Source of the DNA: Adiantum capillus-veneris
Taxonomy: Eukaryota > Streptophyta > Polypodiopsida > Polypodiales > Pteridaceae
Direction of reading: 5' to 3'
NCBI GenBank assembly: GCA_014529385.2
Contig: CM043945.1
Span: forward strand, 145,927,741 to 145,991,740
DNA: 64,000 nt
A program made the position numbers and the translations under genes. Below are positions 21,101 to 32,900 of this stretch, piece by piece (position 1 is the first letter of the stretch; every line of letters starts with the position of its first letter). A model generated the notes under the pieces. It searched no databases. It was not told the origin of the DNA and saw only the letters and a list, made by a program, of their open reading frames with translations.

Positions 21101-24100
21101 GTAGGCAATAGCATAGCCTTCCTAGCTAGGACATGCCTACGCAGGTCCAAAATATTCAGACCACCAAATCGCTTTGGTGTACAAAGTTTTGTCATTGACA
21201 TTAGACGCAGGCCTTTTTTATGTGCATGAGTTTGCCACAAATAAGACAATATGGCCGACATGAGAGAGTAAAGACAGTGACGAGGCCAGTGCAACAGTTG
21301 CAAAAAGATATGAACATATGCCATGAGGATACTCTGAACAATTCTCAAGCGAACATGCAGTGGCCAAGTAGAAAGCTTCCAGTAATGTAGTTTAACATTC
21401 AAGCGTTGCATAACCTAGTCTACTTTTTGCGTGTGAGTGACGTTCCATCCAATTGGATAACCCAAATGCCTGGTGATTACATTTGGAGGAACAATCTCTC
21501 CTGGCCACAACAGAGCATGCCAATCACAAGAACGGAGTGGTAAAAGCTTGGATTTACGGAAGTTGACTTTAAGAACAGCCGCAATCGCAAACAATTCCAA
21601 AGCTTCCATGATCGCTTGAACATCGCTCTGTTGATTGCGGGGCATAAACAACGAGTCATCCGCATAAGCCTGTCCAATAAATGAATGACCCGATGCCAAT
21701 GTAAACCATGAAGACGCTGCGCAAATGTCAAGTGTTCAAGATACATCAACATAGGATGAGTGGCAATAGCATACAACAATGCGCTGAGGGGGCAACCTTG
21801 CCTAACCGAACAACCAAGCGGCCACGATTCAGTCAATTCCCCTTCCAAGATCCCCGAAGACGTGCTGCAAGCATACAAGAAATAAACCACATTGGCCAAT
21901 TTAGGACCAAACCCGAGACACCTCATTGTGGCAGCAATAAAATCCCATTGCACAGTGTCAAAGGCTTTCAATGTCAACTTGCATGACCAACACATTCTGT
22001 TGCGTGTACTTAGCATACTCCATGTCAATCAAAACATTTGCCAAATTGTCAACGATTTGACGACGTGGAATAAAACCATACCGAGCCTGATGAAGTCCTG
22101 CAAACAAGCAGTCCTTAATGCGATGGACCAGCATTTTAGCCAATAACTTGTAAACCACCGGCATCAAAGTTATGGGCCGCCAATGAGAGAATTGCTCGCA
22201 CAATGCTTGCTTGGGCCATAATTTAAGTAAACCCTCTTTCCATGATACTGGCAAATCCTGTTTTTCCCATGCCGCATTTACCATGAAAAGTAGGGGCTGT
22301 TTAAGAGCATCCCAAAAGGAGAGGAAAAATTCCACAGTAAGTCCATCCCAACCGGGAGATCTCCAACGGCCCAATGCAAGTAGGGCACCATGCAATTCAG
22401 AAGCAGAGAAAGGATCCTCAAGGCATTGTGCCTCCCGCGAAGACATGATCGGACGAACATAAGAAAGCAGCAATTGACGCGCTCGACAAGCTGCCGAAGA
22501 TGGCTGAGGTGGGGTTGCAAACACCTGACGATAGTGTGAAACCATAACCTCTGCAAGTTCCCACTTCGAAGAGATCCAAGCCCCCGAGGGAAGCATAACC
22601 CGCTTAATTGATTGCGAGACCCTTGAATGATGCAAATGCTTAAAAAATTTCTTCGAAGCACAACCTTTGTCCATAAAAGCCTGTTGACGTGCTCGCGTTT
22701 GCCATTTAGCAATTTTCCGCTTATCATTTTGCTGAATACATAGATTAGCTTCACATAGCTCCATCATTTCAGAGTCAGACAGGGCCGGGAATTAGCTAAC
22801 TGTTGTAGGCGTTGACTAACCTGTTTCGCATCAAGGACATCCCCCCGAATGAGCTGCATATACTGTGTACCATAGTCACAAACGACACTTTGTACTCTCA
22901 TGATAAAACGATACCAGGTAGCATCCATGTCACGTGACACATCCAACCCTATGTGTCCGTGGACAAGCTACAGCATGATCAGGGTTCAGTCAGTCCAGTT
23001 AGTCTAGATTAGAAGTGATCTGGCACTTTTTGTGAGTCTATTCGTAGACCGTGCATGCCCAGTCACTTAGCATAGATGCATATCCTTTGGTTGCACATAG
23101 CATGATCATCAGTATTCCCATTAGAATCCATTAGAATCAGTTAGGGGATTTTTCTACTGCCTTTAGCCTATTTTCCCTATTTTTGACATTTTTCACTTAT
23201 TAATTTAAGTGACTTTCCAACAAAAGTAGGTAGGGCAATTTGGGTAAGAAAATATATAAGCAAACCCAAGTTAGCACTAAATGGCAGAAGAGGCAGCAGA
23301 AGCTCCACGCTCAACAGGCAACTTCTCAGCAGACACCCTCAGGAGACCTAGCGTTTTGCAGATCCAGCATCACCTAGCGTTTTTCCCCATCAGATCAGCC
23401 TCGGCTACCGTAGACAGCAAGAGCCCCAGCGTTTTTGCAAAAGATCAGCAGATCAGCCTAGCGTTGTGCATTTTGCAGAACCACGGCAGCAGCAGGACCA
23501 AAATTCAGCCCTAGCGTTTTTGGTTGCAGATCAGCCCCGGCATTTTTCACCTTTACCGCGACGGAAAGTCAAGGAACATCAGCGTTTTCAGTTTTCAGCA
23601 GTTAGTATCCGCAGATAAAGTCCCGAACCTCACCGATCTCACCTTCCCGCAGCAGTTCCTCGCCGCACGGTCAGTTTCCGCAAGGTTTACAGTTTCAGCC
23701 CGGAAAACGCAGATTTCAGCATCTGTGTTTTCAGCGCGTCGTCGTCGCATCGTCGCCATCGACATCGTCATCGACATAGAGTCAGAATTCAGCAGATAGA
23801 AGATTTGCAGATTTCAGCCCATAAGCGTTTTTGGACAGCAGTAGAAAGATTGCAGATTTCAGCCCTTAGGTCGACTTCGCCATCACCGTCGTCGTCACGA
23901 CATAGTCCGAGGTTGTATCAATCCATTGCATCGTCATTGTACCACTTTGTGCAATCAATAAGTAGACCACTCTCGCCGACGAGAGTGGGGCCTTCAGAGG
24001 AGGGTTTTACGTCTCTGGTGTTGTATCTCTCTTCTCTCTCTATCTCTCAGTCTCATACACTTGCACGCACAGTGTCCATTCACTTTGTTTGTGATCATAG

Positions 24101-26869
24101 CACTCTCTCATTAAGAACGGAAGGCTCTACCTTCCATAAGAACAAAAGGAACCTTGAGCACAGTTCAGAGCACTCATCTTGAGCAAAGCGCAAACAATCA
24201 TTCCGCTGCACCTAACAGTCCAAGTCAATATGCATATGGACCAACAACGGGGGAATTATATCGGTAATCATGTGTCGGAAAGCTTTATGAGTAAGGTAGG
24301 CATTGTTAACATGCAACAAGCGTTTCCTATAAAGAGGCCGATCACAAAGACATTGTCCAAAGGACAAAGACAGCAGAAGAGGATAATGGTCTGATAACGG
24401 CAAGGCATAATCGATCCTCATAGCACATACAACTTCTTCATATTGTTGTTCATTAAGCAAGTACCAGCGATCCAATCGTGCTCTATATGATGAATGAACG
24501 GCATGCTAGAAGGTGAAACCAGAAACATCAGGATGCAAACAGCGCCATATATCAATCATTTGCGCAGAGGCAAAAAGAAGATCCCATTCACGCTTCTCCA
24601 CAAGCAATATATGCGAATTTCCTGTTGTGCTGTCATTTATATCAGGGGTATTATTGAAATCTCCACAAAGAAATGCATTAGAAGTCCAAGGGTGAGATGA
24701 AATGTCTCGCCATAAAGCAGCTCTTTGCCCAGAGGCCGTGTATGCATAAGTACCTGCAAATTCATGAACTCGACCATTCAACAAACATTGTACAACCATC
24801 CACCTGCCATGCGGATCATTGTATAGCAGAACTGGCTGAAGCTCATGGCGAACCAACATCAATAAACCCGAGAAATCATGCAAACTTGCATACACAATCC
24901 AATAACCGGCAAAATAGGAACATTGACCAACGAACTCGTGTTGATTATGCTCTTGCAATACAACTAAGTCTGCTCTAGATGTATGTACATAGTGCCAGGT
25001 CAGACGCCATTTGTCCAGGTTACATAAACCCCGCACATTGTATGAGATGCATTTAATTCGACTTTGCATATCAAAAACCTATGTACAAGAGGCAGGCAAC
25101 ATATGATCAGGTGGAGGTGCCCATTGGCACATCTCCATCCACTACATCCATACGAGGACCCGCCCGCGGAGACAAAGCAAGAAACGTGTCCACATGGTTC
25201 ACAGGTGAGGAGGAAGTCTCACCGAGAAGTACATCTTTGTAAGAGCGCATTGCTTTGTCACATGCATCAATCAGTGTGCGATTGTCATTACAAGGAAGTT
25301 GCTTAAACGATGCATTCTTGTTGGCATTAACAGAAGGAACGTAATTACGAGGAGAAAGTGGTGTACGAATCTTTACTGATTTTTTTGGCACCACCCATGA
25401 ATTGACCTCAACGGGTCCAACATTTTTGCCTTTTGCAGCAGCTCCATTCCCAGGATCAGTGAATTGCTGTGCCTTGCCTTTCCCTTTGTCCACATTCAAA
25501 GCAGCCTTAACAGTAAGGGCTCCACTTTGCTTGACTTCGCCTGTGGGTTTTCCTGCAGGGATAGAGGTGGACGAAGGAACATCAGAAGGAGGGGGTTGCA
25601 AGACCGGCTACGGACATTCAAATTGCATATGGCTAAATTTACCGCATCGAAAGCATGAATTCGCAAATTTACCCCATTTAAGTTTAAATGGGCGCTTGCC
25701 CACCCATGGATCTCTTGAATCAACCATAATTCCTTTAGGGGTACTCTTGTCAGTGTCCCAAAGAATGCAAAACCTGTTTGTATTTGCATCGAATTTCGGG
25801 GGACAAATGACTTTACCAAGCTGCGCGGCCAACAAAGGCAGAAAATGTCTCCACGTGCGAGGGAAATCAACAATTTCCACCCACACCGGGCATTTGTGAC
25901 GAATAAGACTCTGGTAGTCTTTAGTGAGTGCTCACGGGAGAACATGCGTCATTTGCGTATTAAAGAAGAGGGGAGACATCTCAAGCAAAAGATTCCTAGA
26001 TTCCATATCTGCAAGCAAAACTTCATAAAATCCACGTGCCCCGAAATAGACACCACGAACTGCTTGTTTTTAAGGAGAAAATCAACCCATTGCCCGACAT
26101 CCTACGCAGTAGGCATTTTCCCTGGGAAAAAGAGAATAACTGCATTCATAGCGTACTGAGCAATTGGGTTCATGAGGTCTTGCGCCGGAATGCGCACCTC
26201 AAGAGCAGGCGCATGACCATTCCATGCTTGTCGAGCCTCCTCAAAATCCTCATATAGGCATGCTTTGATCTCGGAAGCGGCCTCCGACGTGGGTTCCATT
26301 GCTTTCCGACGCTTGAAGACGCACAAAGAGTCGAACATAAATCAAAGTTCCTCGACAAACAAAACCAACTGTCTAGAAAACCAAGCTCTGTATAGAATTC
26401 ATAGCAAAATACATCCCAAGCCACAATAGCAGTACATCAAATGAACACTATCCTTCAACCTGATAGCATCACCCGACAAATTTACTGAGTCTGCACAGGA
26501 GGCTGACTGTCGAGGCAGGCTTGAACATCAGTTTGCACAGAAGTCGAAGAAAGCCAGGGATGCTGAAAATTGTCTGGCGCAGGAGGACACACACACAAAA
26601 ACAGAGCGCAGTCCAAACAGGGCTCTGCTGGTTGATTGCGCCAGGGCAGCTTGCTGTGCTGAGAGCTAACTGCAGCAAAACGAATGTGCAGTGCGCTGAA
26701 AACAGGCAGCTCACACGGACGTGCAGTGCTCAGGACACGCAGACGCAGAGGGTGCGCAGCGGCTGAAGGCTGACACACACACTGTCCAGTTCGCTGACGA
26801 GGGTGATTAAGGCTGCAGCAGGTGCTGCGAGCAGAGTCAGAGCAGGCCCTCGCGCGTCACTTCCCACAC

Positions 26870-26902
<33 letters not shown>

Positions 26903-29900
26903 GCACACACACGCACGCATGCACTCACGCACACACACCGGGGTCCTTATTAACTTGGCTGCCCGACCCACTTCTCGAGCCCCACGATCTATAAAATAGG
27001 AGAAAAATAGAGGAAACATAGGGAAAGGCACTAGATGCCAATAGCGCTCAGGGCTAAAAATAGGGCACGGTTGGGGAAAGGTACTCCTAGCTTGCAGAAA
27101 AGCCTATATGGCCATAAAATCATAGTCACAAGGAATGGCCATTTGCGTCTACCATACTAGTTCCTTGCTCCCATTTCCCGTTCCAGTCCCCATTCCATGT
27201 GACTAAATAGTCGCGGGGAATGGGGAGTTCATGCGATCCCCTATTCCTGTTCCCCGTTCCCATTTTCCATTCCATGTGGCTATGCATGGAATGGACCAAA
27301 ACCCGAAAGCTACATTTGACTGGAAAATCAAGACATGAGAAAACTACCTCACTTTGGCGGGGCAATGCCACAAAACAGCCCTCACCTCCTCTCACCTTTC
27401 CTTGGGAGAAATCGGGATTGACTGGACGAATCCAAGGAGATGCCATAACTCGTTCAACCTTCAATATTGGCGCATTAGTGCTTGTGCTCCAGTTTTTAAG
27501 AAAGCCTTCACATATGGCTTTGTTAAACATGTGTGCCAACAAAGGTGCCAATGTATCTTGGGTGTGACATAAATGCTCAGTAAGTAGACCATCTTGATTT
27601 TTCCGTTTTAATGCTTCTTTTAGTGCTAGGCTTCATTATGGCTGAGTCTGCCCTTGATCTCTGGAGTCATGACAGAAACTCAGTACGTTGATCTTTGTGT
27701 TGATGTATGCTCGTGTGTGTGTGTGTGTGGTGTTGTGTTTGGGAGCATATGTTAGTACCTAGTTCTACACCCACTATTGGGCACTGACGAGGTTAGTGGG
27801 GATGTCGTGGTATTTAGTCAATACTATGCATGATGAAGCTGATGGTTATATTGTCTTGTGGGTGACTACTATGGGTCTATACCTTGCACTTTCCTTTATG
27901 GGTGAATCTGGGCTTATCCTGGATTCTAATTGGTACATCTTGATCATGTGAACTGCCTGTGTGTAGTTTATTAATGGCATCCGTGTAGGTGCTTGCTACT
28001 CCTAAAAGAGTCTCCATGCCTTTTTGAAATCGTAACTCAAGAATAGCTTGCACAACTCCTCCTCAAACCGAGCAAATTACGCTACCTCACAAGGCCTTGG
28101 GAGGTAATCTGTGCCTGTTGACGTGTGGTGTCCCTTGTTGCTGCTTCTCTATATAATCTGGCTCTAGTTTCTTGTACCAGCTATTTTGAGGTATAGTGCG
28201 ACTACCGTGTCTCGTTGTACCACAGAAGTGGGGAAAGAAGGTCTCTCCATTTGCTGCTGCATGGAAGAGCATCTGTAAGCTAGTGTGTGAGCTCTGCCAA
28301 AGGTTCATGGGGATCCACCTCTGCTAGCAATCTAAAGATCTCAGAAGTGTATACATGATCTGTCTCCCTACAGAACTGGTATCTAGGGTAAGAACGCCTT
28401 TGCTGGCTATCTATGGGCTGTGCATTATAGTGACATTCTAGCATGAAAGGTAATTTAAGTATAGAATGGTATCTCGTCCCCTAAAGTCTCATCAAAAGCA
28501 CCTACATCCAAACGGAGTGATCCAAATTCCACACTGCAAACCTTAGTATGGTTCCATAGGTCGTGCACCATTATGGGCTCTGTTTCTCTGCAATGATCAC
28601 TTTGCCATCTCTATAAACTGCTCATTTTCCTGAATATGTGGTATGCGTTCATTTTGCTACTTGAGCATGAGTGAGATTTTCCTCCAAAAATATTTTTTCA
28701 CCCTTCAAGGCGTGGTGATGTGAGAGAGAAGCAAGCTTCGTCATAAGTGGGCTTTTATGCCTCCTTACCCACTCTCCATGCATCTATGGGCGACTTTTCT
28801 TTTGCCCCCCTTTTTATATATAAATCCAATGTGTCTTGTTTTGGACTTCAGCTCCTTTATTTCTTCTTGCAAATGTGGACCTGTTGTACTGCTTTGAGTT
28901 GACTCACTTGCATCAAGCTTGCTCTTACATATGGAAGTTCGCCCGTGAGATCTTCAATCAAAGCATCTTTTTCCTCATGCATTTTGCCATTTTCTGTTTC
29001 CAAGATTCAAAAATAGCAAGTGCATCATCCAATTTCTTCCACTGCGTATTTCATTACATTTATCTCTGCTCTCAAAATGGCCTGCCCTTCCCCTTTTTTC
29101 TCCTTTGCTCAAGGGGTTGGCTTGTGCTTTTGCTTTGGTCGTGCTCCTTGTCCATTTCTTACCCATCTCCTTCCTTCTTGACAAACTTGAAAGTTAGCAT
29201 GCAGTTGAAGATCTTGCCGCCACAATTGCAAACAAGTTCTGTCACTACAAGCGTTAGGAGTACGACCACCCAAAAGGCAGCATCAAACACTATTTGACCT
29301 TGCAAAGTGGGGTTTTATATCTGGCCATGAAGATGCGCCACCTCTTAATGTACCATTGCACAAGAAGCTTGTGATAGTCTTTGAGATTCGTTGAATGATC
29401 AATTCCAGTGAATTGAGGTGCACGAGGAAGCCTTGGCATTTACCAATTTCACCTTGCATTGTTGCATTCATCACATAAGCACCAAGAATGAAATCAAGGA
29501 GGCATAGGAAAAATTAAACTCTCTTTCTGGTCCAAAAAGCAAAAAATGAGCGAAATACTTCATAAAATTTACCTCCACAACTTGAAGCACGAGGTGAAGG
29601 ACTCACTTGGACTACACATCTCAAAAGTGAGGTCAATTATTAATCAACTTGAAGGGATCAATTCCGTTATTCCAGAAATTGCACTGCGCAAAGATTATGT
29701 TAGCGAAAGGGTATTGTCGAACGATCTGCCAAAGCAGATGCTTGAAGTATGCATTTATCTCTTTCATTTAAAGAGAAGGAATTCATAAATCATGAATTGA
29801 CTGCAGCAACCAATGTAACAACAAGCGAGAATATAATTTTCTCAAAGAAAAGTGATAGGGAGTGTTCTCGCGGGGGAAGAAAGTGGCATGTGATCACAAG

Positions 29901-32900
29901 AGTGCCTACTAAGGAACAAGGCAAAGTGAGTTACTTAACAGGTGAACGTGTACCACGACCCTCAAGAACAAGTGCATTAAGCTCTTGAAGAAACAAGGTA
30001 CTGCAGTATGACAAAACAGAAGATGCAAAAGAGTTGCCTTTGAATCTGCACACATGTTCAGCATGTCCTAACTTCTTACGTACAATGCTATTGTTGCTTT
30101 TTGCTTTGGTTGCATGGCCCTTTGTGATGGGTTGGCCACTTGTACAAGTGAAGGTTGATGTCCCATCATGCATTTGTATGCAGTGACCTGCCTTCTTTGA
30201 TTGGTCAACTGCCTCGTTTAGCCTCTCATTGACCAAATTGTCACTTTTGGCCATTGTTTTATATCGTGGGGTGCTTTGTATGAAAACCTGTTAGGCTATT
30301 TGTCTCGGACCTGCTGGACCAGCCCTCTTTCCATATATGCAAAGTGATCATTGTCATTTGTCGTGTCATCCCTGAATAGCCTGGAGCATTTACAGGGATT
30401 TCAAATCTTTGCACTGTTGCTCTCACCATTTGGTTCCGTTCTTTTCCCATCTCCTCTTTGGTCCATTGTTTCTCTCCACTTTCCCTGAGTTTGATTATAT
30501 TTATCTGGTCTTCTGATAAGTTGGATTGTATATGCTGATTAGATAATGTGATTGTTATGGCATAGGAGCATCAAGTAATCAATTGTAAACTTTGGCAAGA
30601 CGACAAGGCATGATCTTCTATTCTTTGGGGTAAGTGAGGCAAAAGTCTTATGATGCAACCAGGCAAGGAGATACAGCTGCTGAGTCTGTGTATCACTTGG
30701 AGTCTTCCTCATTCTTCACTTCAAGCACAGCACATGGAGTAGCTAAAGTTTACATGGACTCTCATCAAACTGTCCACCTAAACCTACTTGGATGGACAGT
30801 TTGATGAGAGCGTTATTTGTATAAAAGTTATGAATATTAAGCAGGAGACATTGGTTTTATATATATATATATTTTTTAAATGTATGAGAGTATGTATCGC
30901 TTGACAAGTGGACAGAAAGGCATTCATAAGTTACTCCTTGAAACCCTGAAAAATCTTGACCCTAGTGCATGTAGATTACAGCCCTGGTTACTGCCACTTA
31001 TGTTAATTAAAAGCATTGAAGCTTGTCATTATGTGGTAATATCAAGTTAAAATTAAGTTCCTAGGTGTATGACATCCTTTGTTCCTTATTTTTGTCAGGT
31101 CGGTCTTTGCTCAATAGCCTGTCTAATCTTGGCATCAAAGACCAATATGCTCAAGCCCTTAAGCAGCTTGGGTTTGACCTAGAAGTTCTGGCAGAACAGG
31201 TTGGTCTTTCAGTTCAGGTGGAGAAGTCATGTACAATATGCTGTTTAAATTACCATGTCCTTTATTCTTTTGCAACTTGAGGTGTGCAGGAGATTGATGC
31301 TGCTTTGGGAAATGGGGGCCTTGGACGATTGGCGGCCTGCTTTCTAGATTCATTTGCTACATTAGACCTACCTGCTTGGGGGTATGATGCTTAAGTACAC
31401 AAACAAATGTAAGAAAGAACTCTATGGAATCTTTTAAGCTTGAAAATTGTTCTCAGGTATGGGCTACGTTATCAATATGGGCTGTTCCGCCAAAATATAA
31501 AAGATGGTTTTCAGCTTGAGCAACCTGATTTTTGGCTCAACTTTGGCAATCCTTGGGAAGTTGAGCGTGTTCATGTTTCATATTCTGTAAAGGTGAGCCA
31601 ACTAGATTCTTTTACATGCTCATTTGCTATATGATTAGATTGTCAAAGGGGAAGATGTACCATGGATTTGAACTAAGAAAATCTCTGTGGAGGATGTGTG
31701 AGAGCAGTCTTTTTTGACCCACATGTAAATATTGCAGGTATAATAACCCTATTTCTATGTTAACTATCTCGTGATGATGTTTCCTGCAATCTGCAGAGGC
31801 AACCCACTACACTTGAGAGCACGGTATAGATACTCCTGCTCCAGGTTCTGTTTTTTTGGCACGCCTGGTGGGATCTATCACAAAGTCTTGCATGGGATAG
31901 AGGTTCCTGCTCTAGTTTCTCTTATTTTGGCATGCATGATGTGATTTCTCACAAAGTCTCACTTAGGCTCCCATGGCTAGCTCTACCTATTGGAAGTTGG
32001 AACGGGATTCTCTTATCACTTTGGAGAGTCTTCGTTTTGGACTATTTGGAAGGTCTATCTCTTGGAACAGGTACCATGTGTGTTAGAATGTTTATTAGGA
32101 AGGTCAAGTCTTCTGTCCAAGTCAATTTTCCCCAGGTCAACGGGGAATCCTATGTTGGTCGTACAAGGTTTAGTGGAAGGTCTACCTGAGGCCTATTGGA
32201 AAGTCTACGTTTGTCAAGAAACCTACTTTTGTGCTGGTCTTCTCTTTGGGAATGCACGCTTGTACTAGCTCGCAGTCTAGGGACAATTAAGTGGGTCCCA
32301 TCAAGAATCCACTCGATTCCTACCAGCGCATGAGATATTTCTATGCGCCTTTGTGAGTTCCGGTCCACCGTAATCTCAGACCTTGATTAATCGGCAACGT
32401 ATTTAGCAATCGCATCTACATCGAGTTGGGACCTCTCAGATGCCCGATTAACTAATCCATATTGCAATCATGTCTATAGAGATTTATGAGACCGAAATGC
32501 TGCAGTCATTTCGTCTATCAGTTCGTGCACTCAAACAAGTCAAGTACAAATCAATCAGTATCATTTTCATTATCGGGAATTCCAAGTCACAAAGTCATAC
32601 AACAGAATATTGTCAGCTCAGCAGTATCCCTTAAACCCAAAGGGACATTGACGACTCTATATCAAATCAAGGTATCAGGGCAATCTGTCGACAAAGGAGT
32701 GGAGTGACTTCCCTCTTGTGCATACCGGCTGCACTAGATTCGCCCATGCTGAAATCGGGGTTTTGTCACGTGACACATCTAGCCCTATGTGTACGTCGAC
32801 AAGCTACTTCTTGACAAGGGTTCAGTCAGTCTAGTGTAGGAAGTGATCTGGCACTTTTGTGAGTCTGTTCGTAGACGGTGCATGTCCAGACACTTGGAGT

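Larger units (their letters stand above)
19876..26424 (-). mobile_element. LINE3: near full-length non-LTR retrotransposon (minus), split by a solo LTR
   Basis: Right to left it holds ORF1 with a zinc knuckle (about 26338-25107), an AP-type endonuclease (25069-24218), reverse transcriptase (22927 to about 20932), an RT-associated zinc-binding domain (about 20700-20143) and a 3' UTR ending GATTTACAAA at 19876. An NA solo LTR (22928-24217) interrupts it between endonuclease and reverse transcriptase. Stops and frameshifts in all parts show it is dead. It lies antisense in intron A. Its 3' end abuts the tail of LINE2 copy b. Confidence 0.85.
27901..31098. other. Intron A, right part; weak relics only
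   Basis: No confident gene. At 29546-29745 a plus-strand frame with [21 protein letters not shown] and LPKQM resembles Copia-type Gag (UBN2), but is short. The hairpin at 30759-30810 is listed separately. A (TA)n of about 12 bases lies near 30861. The stretch ends with a good acceptor, TTATTTTTGTCAG, before 31099. Confidence 0.5.

Noticed and set aside
28836-29297. 153-codon plus-strand frame with hydrophobic residues in intron A
   Set aside because: No recognisable domain, unusual hydrophobic composition typical of T-rich DNA, and no supporting splice or start signals.
31849-31945. A separate LTR element in intron D left part
   Set aside because: Only two short GGCACGCC-like blocks; no LTR ends, primer site or coding domain could be placed.
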